Shown: positions 43,031-52,629, counted from the stretch's first letter. The stretch is DNA of 64,000 nucleotides from Chitinophagaceae bacterium BSSC1 (GCA_002256435.1 NKJC01000002.1:353996-417995), one strand, 5' to 3'. Numbers and translations: made by a program. Notes: generated from the letters alone by a model not told the origin.

Positions 43031-44605
43031 ATGGCAGCTCCAAAAGGATTTGCACAAGCCATTATTGTAATCACAACTATTGCCGCAGCGGTAATGGAAT
43101 TGGTAGATACCTCTATTGTCAACGTGGCTTTAACTGACATGAGCGGTAGCTTGGGCGTGAACATTGAAGACGTAAGCTGGGTCATTACATCCTATGCCAT
43201 TGCCAATGTTATTATTATTCCTCTCACGGGTTTCTTGGCTGACTATTTTGGTAGAAAGAATTACTATATAGTCTCAATGATTCTCTTTACGCTGGCTTCT
43301 TATATGTGTGGCCAATCAAATGGTTTATTAGAATTGGTCATCTGGCGTTTTATTCAAGGGATTGGAGGTGGTGCATTATTATCCACTTCTCAGTCTATTT
43401 TGTTTGACGCATTTGAACCCAAAGACAGAGGTAAAGCAGCAGGACTATTTGGAATGGGTATTGTATTGGGCCCTACCCTAGGACCCACACTAGGTGGCTA
43501 TTTGATGGAACATTTTAGCTGGCCACTGATTTTCTTGGTGAATATTCCTATTGGTATTATTGCTACTACCCTTTCTTTTATTTTCATTGAACAAAAAGAG
43601 GGAGAAGGAAAAAATAAAGACAAAATTAATATTGACTATGTGGGAATTGGTCTGCTGATGGCCGGAATTAGTTGTTTGCAATTTGTATTAGAAAGGGGTG
43701 AAAGTGAAGACTGGTTTAATAGTGAAGCCATTAGAATTTGTTCCTTGGTTTCGGCATTAAGTCTTGGTTTATTTGTTTGGCAAGAACTAAAAGTAAAACA
43801 GCCCGCTGTTAATATTCGATTACTTGGGAATAGGAATTTAGGGGTCACTACCATTTTCACTTTTGTAGCTGGTTTTGGATTATTTACTTCTGTATTTGTA
43901 TACCCGGTTTTGGCGCAACGTGTTTTGGGTTTTACACCCTATGAAACAGGTCTAGCATTATTAGCTCCTACCCTTTTTGGTGTGATTGCCATGCCCATCA
44001 TGGGAATTATGTTGAGCAAGGGAGTTCCACCATTGCCATTTATTGCTATTGGTTTTATCATGTTCACCGTCTATGCTTTTTTAAACTCAAGGGTTAGTTT
44101 AGACATTGGAAAAGGAGACCTGTTCTGGTTGTTTGTAATTAGAGCACTGGGAATTGCTATGAGTCAATTACCCTTGATTAACCAAGCCGTGGCGGGCTTG
44201 CATCCCAAGGACTACGCCACGGGAATAGGGCTTAATAATATGATCCGACAATTGGGTGGCGCATTTGGTATTGCAGTTGCCAATAATTATGTGGCTAGAC
44301 AATATGCCCAACACAGATCTGACCTTGTAAGCAATATGCAAAATGGAGCAGAACAAGCAGGTGCAATGGCTAATAATATTATGAGCCGTTCCGGCGATAT
44401 TGCTGCCATAGCCAATACCAAAGCATTGACCATTATGAATGCTTCAGTAGAAAGACAGTCTTATTTTTTAGCTTATTTAGACACGTTTAGACTTATTGGG
44501 ATTTTCTTCTTAATAGTTCTTCCCTTGATCTTTTTCTTACGAGTAAAAAAGAAGACACCAGAAGAATTGGCCGCCGCCATGAAAGCCGCATCAGAAGCAC
44601 ATTGA
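43031..44605 (+). CDS. emrB: DHA2-family MFS multidrug efflux transporter (EmrB-like)
   Basis: The protein has 524 residues with about 14 membrane helices, the DHA2 layout. MELVDTSIVNVALTDMSGSLGVNIEDVSWVITSYAIANVIIIPLTGFLADYFGRKNYY holds the DHA2 motif D1 and the loop 2-3 motif A (GxLaDxxGRkxxy). The motif-C-like GMGIVLGPTLGPTLGGYLMEHFSWPLIFLVNIPIG is present. It exports hydrophobic compounds by proton antiport. With the HlyD and TolC genes it forms a complete tripartite pump. Substrates cannot be told from sequence. Confidence 0.93.
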   Translation: MAAPKGFAQAIIVITTIAAAVMELVDTSIVNVALTDMSGSLGVNIEDVSWVITSYAIANVIIIPLTGFLADYFGRKNYYIVSMILFTLASYMCGQSNGLLELVIWRFIQGIGGGALLSTSQSILFDAFEPKDRGKAAGLFGMGIVLGPTLGPTLGGYLMEHFSWPLIFLVNIPIGIIATTLSFIFIEQKEGEGKNKDKINIDYVGIGLLMAGISCLQFVLERGESEDWFNSEAIRICSLVSALSLGLFVWQELKVKQPAVNIRLLGNRNLGVTTIFTFVAGFGLFTSVFVYPVLAQRVLGFTPYETGLALLAPTLFGVIAMPIMGIMLSKGVPPLPFIAIGFIMFTVYAFLNSRVSLDIGKGDLFWLFVIRALGIAMSQLPLINQAVAGLHPKDYATGIGLNNMIRQLGGAFGIAVANNYVARQYAQHRSDLVSNMQNGAEQAGAMANNIMSRSGDIAAIANTKALTIMNASVERQSYFLAYLDTFRLIGIFFLIVLPLIFFLRVKKKTPEELAAAMKAASEAH

Positions 44606-44638
44606 TTTCAAAATCATCAACTTATTAAAACAAGATTC

Positions 44639-45937
44639 ATGCATAAAATTCTAACCTCCTTATTCCTGCTTTTAGCATTCCAACTGGAAACTAAAGCACA
44701 GGTTCAGGTAAACGCCGAACTCAAACAACTCATTAACCAATCCTTTGGTTATTTTCCAAAACTAAAAGAAGCGGAGAACTTAATAGTTACTGCAGAAGAC
44801 AAGATGGAACTAAGCCGTTTGGGTGCCAATCCCTTTGTTGGAGCTAGTGCTGGTTATAGTTATTTAGCCCCTGTTTCCAAAGCAACCCTTCCCATAAATG
44901 GGGGAAGTCAGGAAGTAAAATTCTTTCCTAACCATAACTACAATGCTACGGTAAATGCCAATTATATGTTGGTTGATTTTGGCAGGTTAAAAGCCAATAT
45001 TGAAAAAGCAAAAACCGATTTACAGTTGGCCAAAGACAATATGGAATTGGTGAAGTCTCAATTGGCCAACCAAATAGCCACCATCTATTATAACCTGGTC
45101 TATTTACACAAAGCCATTAGCATTCAGGATTCTGTGTTGCAATTTTTAGAAGAGAACAAAAAAGTAGTACAGTCTAAAATCAAGGACGGTGAAGCCCTCA
45201 AGATAGACTTACTCAATATTCAAGCAAGCATTGATAATGAAATCAACAGAAAGGCCGATTTGCTGAATGGTTTACAAAAACAAATCAACCTATTAAACTA
45301 TACCACAGGAGCAAATGCTACCAATGGAAATCAATTTGACTTTACAGTGCAAGTAGCCAATGCAGCTGCCGCACTAGACGCATCTGTTGGAAATAATCTA
45401 GATTTTAAATTGGCAAAAGACAGAATTAACCAAGCAGCCGGTGATATTGCTATCAGTAAACTTCAAGACAAACCCTCTATTAACCTAAACGGTGGTGTTG
45501 GTTTTAAAAATGGCTATCTACCAGACATCTACAATTTTCAACTCAATGGTGTTGCTGGTGTTAGTCTAAACGTTCCCATCTATACCGGTGGAAGAACCAA
45601 ACAACAGATCAAGTTGCAAGAAAGAATGGTGCAGCAACAGGAACTGGCCTTGCAATCTTTGAATGCTGGTTATAAAAAAGACATCGCGCAAGCCTTAACT
45701 GATATTCAAACCAATCTAGAAAGAATTGCCAATACCCAGTCTCAAATTGACCAAACCAAATATGCGCAACAACTAGCCGCCATTCGTTTTAAAAATGGCG
45801 TGGGTACCAATTTGGAACTAACCAATGCCAGTACCAATGTACAAAGAGCAGAGTTGAGCCGTTTGCAATATCAATACCAATTATGTTTGTCAAGACTGGA
45901 ATTGGCCAAATTAATGGGATACGATTATTGGAAATAA
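44639..45937 (+). CDS. TolC family outer-membrane efflux channel
   Basis: The protein has 432 residues with a signal peptide (MHKILTSLFLLLAFQLETKAQ). It has the duplicated helix-strand-helix pattern of TolC-like proteins: ELKQLINQSFGYFPKLKEAENLIVTAEDKMELSRLGANPFVG in the first repeat and AKDRINQAAGDIAISKLQDKPSINLNGGVGFKNGY in the second, with VPIYTGGRTKQQIKLQERMVQQQELALQSL near the second coil. It closes the tetR-hlyD-emrB-tolC operon. Its stop lies 4 bp from the convergent SET gene. Confidence 0.93.
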   Translation: MHKILTSLFLLLAFQLETKAQVQVNAELKQLINQSFGYFPKLKEAENLIVTAEDKMELSRLGANPFVGASAGYSYLAPVSKATLPINGGSQEVKFFPNHNYNATVNANYMLVDFGRLKANIEKAKTDLQLAKDNMELVKSQLANQIATIYYNLVYLHKAISIQDSVLQFLEENKKVVQSKIKDGEALKIDLLNIQASIDNEINRKADLLNGLQKQINLLNYTTGANATNGNQFDFTVQVANAAAALDASVGNNLDFKLAKDRINQAAGDIAISKLQDKPSINLNGGVGFKNGYLPDIYNFQLNGVAGVSLNVPIYTGGRTKQQIKLQERMVQQQELALQSLNAGYKKDIAQALTDIQTNLERIANTQSQIDQTKYAQQLAAIRFKNGVGTNLELTNASTNVQRAELSRLQYQYQLCLSRLELAKLMGYDYWK

Positions 45938-45941
45938 ACCA

Positions 45942-46325
45942 TTATTCCGCTTCAAACCAAATGGGTGATTGGTCTTCTGGGTCTGCATTGTAATTGATGA
46001 AGAGTTCCTCTCCGGCTGCTATATCATGAATGGCCGTGATGGTCATTAATTCATTGTCAAAATCCATCTGATAGCTGCAATTGGGCTGATAGGAATGGTT
46101 ATAAATAGAAATATAACCCATACCCAGTGCTCCAAGTTCATGTCCTTCTCCCCATTCAAAAATATAATTATAGAGCATGGTCTCTTCTACTTTCTTTCTA
46201 TCTGCCATAGAAAATACCAGTACGGGAGAGATTTCTAGAATGGTTTGGGCTTCAATGGCTTCGGTGGCAAATACGCCCCTACCCCTTTCTTTGGAGGGTG
46301 CTATGGCCAGTATAGGTAAAATCAT
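45942..46325 (-). CDS. SET domain protein
   Basis: The 127-residue protein consists almost entirely of a SET domain. KERGRGVFATEAIEAQTILEISPVLVFS is the N-terminal GxG region that binds S-adenosylmethionine; YISIYNHSYQPNCSYQMDFDN is the NHSxxPN motif of the SET pseudoknot; AAGEELFINYN is the ELxxxY motif with the catalytic Tyr. No post-SET cysteines follow. SET domains methylate lysine, in histones in eukaryotes; substrates in bacteria are mostly unknown. It is monocistronic, convergent with tolC and divergent from mgtE. Confidence 0.9.
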   Translation of the reverse strand: MILPILAIAPSKERGRGVFATEAIEAQTILEISPVLVFSMADRKKVEETMLYNYIFEWGEGHELGALGMGYISIYNHSYQPNCSYQMDFDNELMTITAIHDIAAGEELFINYNADPEDQSPIWFEAE

Positions 46326-46404
46326 AAGCGGAAATTAAGCCGAACTGCGTAATTGAGCCGGCATTATTTTTTCTCTCCTAAACTCTATTGGCTAAATTGC
46401 AGCC

Positions 46405-47796
46405 ATGTCTTTAGAAATGGAACAACCAGGTATAAGGGAAGTCTTTGAGCAATTAATTGCTACAGAAGATAAACTGGCCATTCAGGAATTCCTGAATGAT
46501 CAGAATATCAGTGATGTGGCAGGCCTGATCAATGATTATCCTGAATACGAATCCCAAATTGTGGCCAATATGGCCATTAACAGGGCGGCATCGGTGTTTA
46601 AGATCTTAGACATAGCCCAACAAAAAGATATTGTAAAGGAGCTTCCTGCGGCCAAGACTGCTGAGCTATTAAATGAACTCCCCGCGGATGACCGTACAGA
46701 CTTTTTAGAAGAACTACCAAAAGCGGTGATTCGGGACCTGATTAAATTATTAGACCCTGAAGAGAGAAAGATTACCCTTTCTTTATTGGGTTATCCGGAA
46801 GACAGTGTGGGTAGGTTAATGACCCCAGACTATGTTTACGTGTATGCTCATAACACAGTTGCAGACGTGTTTAGAACCATTAGAAAATATGGTAAAAGCT
46901 CGGAGACCATTGATGTAATTTATATTATCAACGAACAAGGCGAATTATTAGACGATATTAGAATCAGGGATGTCATCTTAGCAACCCCAGACAAATTAAT
47001 CTCTGATATTCTTGATGGCCGAGTAGTTTCTTTATTGGTCAATGATGACCAAGAACACGCCAACCAAATTTTTAAAATGAATAACCGCGTGGCTTTGCCC
47101 GTGGTGGACGATAACAATATTCTATTGGGGATTGTGACCATTGATGATATGTTATGGGTGGCCAATGAAGAGTTCAGTGAGGATATGCAAAAAATTGGGG
47201 GTACGGAAGCGTTGAATGAGCCCTATTTGGATATACCACTATTAAAACTCTTTAGAAAAAGAATTGGCTGGTTGGTAGTCTTGTTTTTGGGAGAAATGTT
47301 AACCGCTACGGCCATGGGCTATTTTGAAGACGAGATTGCCAAAGCCGTGGTTCTAGCCCTATTTGTGCCCTTGATTATTTCTTCTGGTGGTAATAGTGGC
47401 TCTCAGGCATCCACCTTGATTATCCAAGCAATGGCCGTTGGCGATGTCTATTTGTCTGATTGGTGGCGGGTTTTAAGAAGGGAATTAATGAGTGGACTGC
47501 TCTTGGGATCTGTTCTTGGTATCATTGGTTTTATTAGAGTAGCCGTTTGGCATAGTGTAGCCCCACATATATATGGTGACCATTGGTTTCAAATTGGTGC
47601 CACAGTAGGCATTAGTTTAATGGGTGTGGTACTCTGGGGTACCCTTACAGGATCCATGCTGCCAATTGCCTTAAAAAAACTGGGAGCTGACCCTGCGGTA
47701 TCATCTGCACCATTTGTGGCTACCTTGGTAGACGTAACAGGTTTGATTATTTATTTCAGTGTGGCTTTGCTATTTCTGAAAGGACTTTTGTTGTAA
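46405..47796 (+). CDS. mgtE: Magnesium transporter MgtE
   Basis: The protein has 463 residues, the full-length form. The N-terminal superhelical domain (about residues 25-130; LLNELPADDRTDFLEELP) is followed by two CBS domains (about 140-265; VGRLMTPDYVYVYAHNTVADVFRTIRKYG, LPVVDDNNILLGIVTIDDML). Five membrane helices follow (about 285-463). The ion path motif LIISSGGNSGSQASTLIIQAMAVGD is intact. It admits magnesium and closes when cytosolic magnesium is bound by the N and CBS domains. Confidence 0.95.
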   Translation: MSLEMEQPGIREVFEQLIATEDKLAIQEFLNDQNISDVAGLINDYPEYESQIVANMAINRAASVFKILDIAQQKDIVKELPAAKTAELLNELPADDRTDFLEELPKAVIRDLIKLLDPEERKITLSLLGYPEDSVGRLMTPDYVYVYAHNTVADVFRTIRKYGKSSETIDVIYIINEQGELLDDIRIRDVILATPDKLISDILDGRVVSLLVNDDQEHANQIFKMNNRVALPVVDDNNILLGIVTIDDMLWVANEEFSEDMQKIGGTEALNEPYLDIPLLKLFRKRIGWLVVLFLGEMLTATAMGYFEDEIAKAVVLALFVPLIISSGGNSGSQASTLIIQAMAVGDVYLSDWWRVLRRELMSGLLLGSVLGIIGFIRVAVWHSVAPHIYGDHWFQIGATVGISLMGVVLWGTLTGSMLPIALKKLGADPAVSSAPFVATLVDVTGLIIYFSVALLFLKGLLL

Positions 47797-47832
47797 CTTG
47801 AAGTTGAGCGTTTATAGATCCAATACCTATTC

Positions 47833-48783
47833 ATGAAAAAATTCGGAAAAATTCTGCTGGCTATTTTTGCCCTTTTTCTATGCATGTTATTTGTCATTGG
47901 CTTGGTTTTCTATAGAAAAGATATTCCTGTAGAAAATTTGAAATTACTCTATGCCAATCACGCTTCTCAATTTCTACCCTTAATGGGAATGAATGTACAC
48001 TATAGAGATGAAGGAAATAAGCAAGATAGTATTCCCATTGTTTTGATACATGGTACTTCTTCCTCTCTTTTAACTTGGGATAGTGTGGTAGACCATATAA
48101 AAGACAAGCATCGCATTATTAGGATGGATCTTCCGGCTTTTGGATTAACTGGCCCCAATCCAACAAAGGATTATAGTTTTGATTTTTATACAAAGTTTGT
48201 AGACAGTTTTCTCCAAAAACTTCAAGTAAAAAAATGCATTGTAATTGGCAATTCATTGGGTGGCGGAATTGCATGGCACTATGCACTAGCTTATCCTCAA
48301 AAGGTTGCCAACTTAGTTTTGGTAGATGCTAGCGGATTTTCTAGTCTAACCCAATCAAAAGGGGCCATTGGATTTAAAATTGCCCAAACACCAGTGTTGA
48401 ACCAGGTTGTCAAATTTGTTACGCCTAGATTTTTGGTAAAAAAGAGTTTGGAAGATGTGTATGTAGACGATTCTAGAATCAGTGATTCACTGGTAGATAT
48501 TTATTTTAAAATGACCCTTAGAGAAGGCAATAGGGCTGCTTTAATTGATAGAATGCACGCAGGTTTCCAAAATGAATCAGACAAAATTGAGGGCATCAAA
48601 ACCCCTACACTAATCATTTGGGGTGAAGGGGATCAACTCATTCCAGTTGACCATGCTTACCGGTTTCAAAAAGCCATTCCAAATAGTCAATTAGTCATCT
48701 TTAAATCAGTGGGACATGTTCCCATGGAAGAATCTCCCAAACAATTCTCAGCTGTTTTGAACCAATATTTGAATCAACAATAA
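47833..48783 (+). CDS. Alpha/beta hydrolase, membrane-anchored
   Basis: The protein has 316 residues. An N-terminal membrane helix (about 7-26) anchors it. The triad is visible: Ser in VIGNSLGGGIAWHYALAYP (GNSLGG, about residue 138), Asp in IIWGEGDQLIPVDHA (about 265) and His in KSVGHVPMEESPKQF (about 293). The oxyanion motif is LIHGTSSSLLTWD. It resembles the broad family of esterases and C-C hydrolases; the substrate is unknown. Gene order gives no further clue. Confidence 0.87.
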   Translation: MKKFGKILLAIFALFLCMLFVIGLVFYRKDIPVENLKLLYANHASQFLPLMGMNVHYRDEGNKQDSIPIVLIHGTSSSLLTWDSVVDHIKDKHRIIRMDLPAFGLTGPNPTKDYSFDFYTKFVDSFLQKLQVKKCIVIGNSLGGGIAWHYALAYPQKVANLVLVDASGFSSLTQSKGAIGFKIAQTPVLNQVVKFVTPRFLVKKSLEDVYVDDSRISDSLVDIYFKMTLREGNRAALIDRMHAGFQNESDKIEGIKTPTLIIWGEGDQLIPVDHAYRFQKAIPNSQLVIFKSVGHVPMEESPKQFSAVLNQYLNQQ

Positions 48784-48812
48784 ACGTCTTGATTAATTAG
48801 AAATTGATGAAG

Positions 48813-49694
48813 CTATTTGCCTAAGTAGGCTTTTACTTTTTCATGTACCCCATGGCTTAATGGAACAACGGGCAAACGTAAATGATTGCCAATTAATCCC
48901 TGTTCAAACATAAAGGCTTTTACTCCAGCAGGATTGTTTTCTGTGAACATGATATCATATGCATCCATCAATTGGTCATTGATGGTTTTGGCCGATGCAA
49001 AATCACCAATCAAGCAATTCCTCACCATATCTGAAAATGCATGAGGAAAAGCATTTGCAGCTACACTGATCACACCATCCATACCGCAAGCCAATTGAGG
49101 TAAGGCCAATGCATCGTCTCCACTCACTACCAGAAAATCTGCTGGTTTGTCTCTGAGAATGGTCATACACTGAGCCATATCGCCACCGGCTTCTTTAATG
49201 CCACCAATATTGGCAACTTCATGAGCCAGCTTTAATGTGGTTGCAGCAGACATATTACGGCCCGTTCTTCCTGGCACATTGTACAAGATTACTGGTTTGG
49301 GAGAAGCTTCTGCAATAGCTTTATAATGATAATACAAGCCTTCTTGAGAGGGCTTGTTATAATAGGGCGATGCACTAAGAACGGCAGCCGCCTTTTCTAA
49401 AGGAAACTTTTGCAAGTCTTGTATGAGTTCATGGGTATTATTCCCCCCAATTCCTACCACTACTGGAACACGGTCTGCTACCCTATCAAAAGTAAATTGA
49501 ACAATATCCAATTTTTCTTGCTTGTCTAAAACTGGTGTTTCTCCGGTTGTTCCTAGTGTTACTAAGTATTCTACTTTTTCTTCAATCAAATGGTCAATCA
49601 CTTTTCCCAATGCATCAAAATCAATCTCAAAATTTGATTTGAAGGGAGTGATCACTGCTACTCCGGTACCACGTAAAATATTCTTTAAAGACAT
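48813..49694 (-). CDS. dapA: 4-hydroxy-tetrahydrodipicolinate synthase
   Basis: The protein has 293 residues with a TIM-barrel. It condenses pyruvate with aspartate semialdehyde, the first committed step to lysine and diaminopimelate. The GTTGE motif (LGTTGETPVLD), the catalytic Tyr in PVILYNVPGRTGRNM and the Schiff-base Lys in IGGIKEAGGD (about residue 165) are present. It lies 24 nt after accA on the same strand. No other dap genes are in the window, and no lysine leader or riboswitch is evident. Confidence 0.96.
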   Translation of the reverse strand: MSLKNILRGTGVAVITPFKSNFEIDFDALGKVIDHLIEEKVEYLVTLGTTGETPVLDKQEKLDIVQFTFDRVADRVPVVVGIGGNNTHELIQDLQKFPLEKAAAVLSASPYYNKPSQEGLYYHYKAIAEASPKPVILYNVPGRTGRNMSAATTLKLAHEVANIGGIKEAGGDMAQCMTILRDKPADFLVVSGDDALALPQLACGMDGVISVAANAFPHAFSDMVRNCLIGDFASAKTINDQLMDAYDIMFTENNPAGVKAFMFEQGLIGNHLRLPVVPLSHGVHEKVKAYLGK

Positions 49695-49718
49695 GCGATA
49701 GGTTTATTTGTAGTTGCT

Positions 49719-50723
49719 TTATTGTTCAATGCTTTGTGTTTCGGTTGCTGGTATGTCTTCCCAGAAACCCATTTGACCATATTTGTCAATTCTATCATTC
49801 ACCCTTTGTAAAGGGTCTTTGTGTTTTACCTCTTCTAATGCCCTAATGATATAGGTTTTCAGAATTTCGGCAGCTGCTGCATAATCCCAATGGGCTCCCC
49901 CATCTGGCTCATGTACAATTTCATCTACCAATCCAAAACCCTTCATATCGGTTGGTGTAAGCTTTAACTGCTCAGCAGCAGTTTCTTTTTTATCCCAGCT
50001 ACGCCATAAAATAGAGCTACAGCTTTCAGGAGAGATCACCGTATACCAGGTATTCTCCATCATCAGGGTCTTGTCTCCCACGCCAATTCCCAATGCTCCA
50101 CCACTGGCACCTTCACCTATAATTACAATAACAATGGGCACTTTTAATCGGATCATTTCATAGATATTCCTAGCAATAGCTTCTCCTTGGCCTCGTTCTT
50201 CTGCTTCTAAGCCCGGAAATGCGCCTGGTGTATCAATCAAACAAATAACTGGCTTATTGAATTTTTCGGCTAAACGCATCAAACGCAAAGCCTTTCTATA
50301 TCCTTCTGGGTTGGCCATGCCAAAATTGCGTAACTGACGCATTTTGGTATTGCTTCCTTTCTGTTGGCCAATAATCATCACCGTTTGGCCATTTAAGTCT
50401 GCAAAGCCTCCAATCATGGCTTTATCATCCTTTACATTTCTGTCTCCATGCAATTCCACAAAATTGGTGGTCATGTTCTGGATATATTTCATGGTATAGG
50501 GCCTGTCTGGATGCCTACTCAATTGAACGCGCTGCCATGCAGTTAAAGAAGCCGTAATCTCCTTGCGCTTTTCAATAATAGACGCTTCTAGCTGCTCAAT
50601 AGTAGCACTATAATCTATCTTGGTATTCTTCTCAGCCAATTTCTTGGTGTCTTCAATTTGCTCGTATAATTCCTTGATAGGTTTTTCAAAATCAAGAAAT
50701 TGTCTATTTGGGTATTGAGGCAT
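49719..50723 (-). CDS. accA: Acetyl-CoA carboxylase carboxyltransferase subunit alpha
   Basis: The protein has 334 residues. The N-terminal helical part [23 protein letters not shown] leads into the crotonase-like carboxyltransferase core: [74 protein letters not shown] and the biotin-pocket region [11 protein letters not shown]. With AccD it transfers the carboxyl group from biotin to acetyl-CoA in fatty-acid synthesis. It lies upstream of dapA. Beyond its start lies tRNA-Asp, then the genomic island, so accA marks the last core gene on this side. Confidence 0.96.
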   Translation of the reverse strand: MPQYPNRQFLDFEKPIKELYEQIEDTKKLAEKNTKIDYSATIEQLEASIIEKRKEITASLTAWQRVQLSRHPDRPYTMKYIQNMTTNFVELHGDRNVKDDKAMIGGFADLNGQTVMIIGQQKGSNTKMRQLRNFGMANPEGYRKALRLMRLAEKFNKPVICLIDTPGAFPGLEAEERGQGEAIARNIYEMIRLKVPIVIVIIGEGASGGALGIGVGDKTLMMENTWYTVISPESCSSILWRSWDKKETAAEQLKLTPTDMKGFGLVDEIVHEPDGGAHWDYAAAAEILKTYIIRALEEVKHKDPLQRVNDRIDKYGQMGFWEDIPATETQSIEQ

Positions 50724-50774
50724 AATGTTGCTTTCAGGTGGTAAAAATAAGGTTTGAATTTTTTTTTGAAAAGA

Positions 50775-50807
50775 TTTGTTTGTAAAACCTGTTTCCCCTT
50801 ATCTTTG
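50775..50807 (+). promoter_or_regulatory. Promoter of tRNA-Asp
   Basis: TTTG (50775-50778), 21 nt, then TATCTTTG (50800-50807), a perfect -7 box, ending 41 nt before the tRNA. Confidence 0.72.
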
Positions 50808-50848
50808 CCATCCGAAAAATAACCCCCTAAGGGACATTTTAAGGAAAC

Positions 50849-50922
50849 GGATCGGTAGTTCAGTTGGTTAGAATGCCGCCCTGTCACGGCGGAGGTCGCG
50901 GGTTCGAGTCCCGTCCGGTCCG
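50849..50922 (+). tRNA. tRNA-Asp (anticodon GTC)
   Basis: The acceptor stem GGATCGG/CCGGTCC has one wobble. The anticodon loop CTGTCAC sits in stem GCCGCC/GGCGG and the T arm is GCGGG/CCCGT around TTCGAGT. The discriminator is G. It is intact although an integrase gene follows, so integration regenerates the 3' end or uses a site just beyond it. Confidence 0.96.
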
Positions 50923-50923
50923 C

Positions 50924-50950
50924 AAAAGCCACTCATTTGAGTGGCTTTTT
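50924..50950 (+). terminator. Intrinsic terminator of tRNA-Asp
   Basis: AAAAGCCACTC, ATTT loop, GAGTGGCTTTTT: an 11-bp stem ending in a T-run, directly after the tRNA. Confidence 0.85.
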
Positions 50951-51020
50951 GCATTATTTTAGGTGTAAATCGTGGCTTAAATCCCCTACCGAGTACAATT
51001 CCATATCATATATTATCAAT

Positions 51021-51159
51021 CTAAAAGGTATCCTTTTAGGTTACCAAACTAAGTATTTTCTTTATGGTAACCGAATAGCTAGGAAACCTTTTGCCGTAAA
51101 GACTTTCATCAAATTCGCCATTACAGATTCAGCTAGGCAAAACCCAATTTTCGGTTACC
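51021..51159. other. Repeat-rich region between tRNA-Asp and integrase, possible recombinase arm sites
   Basis: The 225-bp non-coding stretch holds a perfect palindrome CTAAAAGG-TAT-CCTTTTAG (51021-51039). It also has three heptamers: GGTTACC (51039-51045), GGTAACC (51066-51072, inverted) and GGTTACC (51153-51159). AGCTAGG occurs twice (about 51077 and 51131). Several short repeats in both orientations between a tRNA attachment site and its integrase are typical of integrase arm-binding sites; this assignment is inference. Confidence 0.45.
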
Positions 51160-51174
51160 CAAAAATCCACTAGC

Positions 51175-52434
51175 ATGAAAGTAAATCAAGATCTCTCCAT
51201 TTTATTATGGTTACGGAAACAACGAAAGGATGGTTCAGGCAAGGTCCCAGTTTGTATACGTCTTACTATTAATGGAGTAAGAGCCCAATTTTCATTGGGC
51301 ATTAAAGTTTTGCCATCTCAGTTTAATACAGACAGTGGATCAATAAAAGGAAAATCGGAAGAATCCAAAATGATCAATAACCAACTAGATGTTGTAAAAG
51401 GGCAATTGCATTTGCACTATAATAAAATGACAGCTTTACATAATATTGTTACGCCGGAAATGATTAAAAACTCTTATTTGGGGAAAGTACAAGAACAAAA
51501 AACATTAGTCCAGGCATTTAAATACCATAATGAGCAATTTGAACAAAAAGTAAAAGCCGGAAACAGGGCACCTGCATCTTTGGAAAAATTCAAAACAACA
51601 TTAGATAAAATAGTAGCATTCCTAAAAGTCGAATTCAATCTTTCTGATATTCCGCTACCCAATATCAAGCATTCTTTCGCTGAAGATTTTGAGCACTTCC
51701 TCACCATTACCGAAAAGCTGCAGAATAACAGTGCTATGAAACATATCAGGAATACCAAGAAGATCCTTTGGATGTGTGTTCAGAAAGATTGGCTCAATAA
51801 AAATCCAATCCAGGAATTTAGATGCTCATATCATTCTCCAGATCGGGAAAGGCTGATGAAGGATGAATTGGATCGATTAATTACAAAGGATATGCCTCTC
51901 AAGCGTTTAGAGGAGGTTCGAGATACTTATGTGGCCATGTGCTTTACAGGATATGCCTATAAGGATGCTTCTATTCTCTCAAAAGATCATATTCATATCA
52001 TGATCGATGGCCAGCGCTGGTTTATGAAGAACCGGGTAAAAACGGAGTGCAAAGAGAATGTTCCCATTTTCCCTATAGTGGAAGAAATTATAGAAAGATA
52101 TAAAGATCATCCCTACTGTGTCAGATATAATAAAGTGTTCCCAATTAATAGCAACCAAAAATTCAATGCTTATTTAAAAGAGGTAGCAGCGATTTGCCAA
52201 ATTGATAAAAATCTAACAACTCATACAGCCAGGCACACATTTGCAACAACAGTTACACTCAGCAATGGAGTTCCTATTGAAACAGTAAGTGCTTTATTAG
52301 GCCATAATTCAATTCGAACTACTCAGATTTATGCCAAAATAGTAGCCCAGAAAGTTAGTGATGATATGAGTTTACTAAAGCAAAAGCTACTAGGAGCAAC
52401 ATTTAAAGCAAGCTCTGAAAAAACTGGATCATAA
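51175..52434 (+). CDS. Tyrosine site-specific integrase of the island
   Basis: The protein has 419 residues. The N-terminal arm-binding domain (about 1-95; SILLWLRKQRKDGSGKVPVCIRLTINGVRAQFSLGIKV) and SAM-like core-binding domain (about 105-210) are the Bacteroidota type. The catalytic domain carries HTARHTFAT (His350, Arg353), LGHNS (His377) and the nucleophile in QIYAKI (Tyr386). The first catalytic Arg position reads TGYAYKDASIL, with no Arg, as in several Bacteroidota conjugative-transposon integrases such as IntDOT. It lies 253 bp from tRNA-Asp and points into the island. About 195 bp of A+T-rich DNA without a gene follow it. Confidence 0.92.
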   Translation: MKVNQDLSILLWLRKQRKDGSGKVPVCIRLTINGVRAQFSLGIKVLPSQFNTDSGSIKGKSEESKMINNQLDVVKGQLHLHYNKMTALHNIVTPEMIKNSYLGKVQEQKTLVQAFKYHNEQFEQKVKAGNRAPASLEKFKTTLDKIVAFLKVEFNLSDIPLPNIKHSFAEDFEHFLTITEKLQNNSAMKHIRNTKKILWMCVQKDWLNKNPIQEFRCSYHSPDRERLMKDELDRLITKDMPLKRLEEVRDTYVAMCFTGYAYKDASILSKDHIHIMIDGQRWFMKNRVKTECKENVPIFPIVEEIIERYKDHPYCVRYNKVFPINSNQKFNAYLKEVAAICQIDKNLTTHTARHTFATTVTLSNGVPIETVSALLGHNSIRTTQIYAKIVAQKVSDDMSLLKQKLLGATFKASSEKTGS

Positions 52435-52629
52435 TTATATCCCAGAAATTTTAAAATAATTTCAATTTATTTAAAAAGTAATCAAGTAAAGCAGCATTCA
52501 TGTAAAAACAGAGGTAGATTCTTTTACATCATCTATATAGTGAATAGCTTTTTGATTTTTCCACAAATGATTACCCCTTGTTTAAATTATACAATTAAAT
52601 AATTGAATTATGATATATATTAGATTATA

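Noticed and set aside
48813..50723. Lysine riboswitch or leader before dapA/accA
   Set aside because: dapA follows accA by 24 nt with no structured leader, and nothing like a lysine element was seen upstream of accA.
50937..51173. 78-codon ORF between tRNA-Asp and the integrase
   Set aside because: It starts at a TTG inside the tRNA terminator hairpin, matches no family I know and overlaps repeat-rich DNA; judged non-coding.
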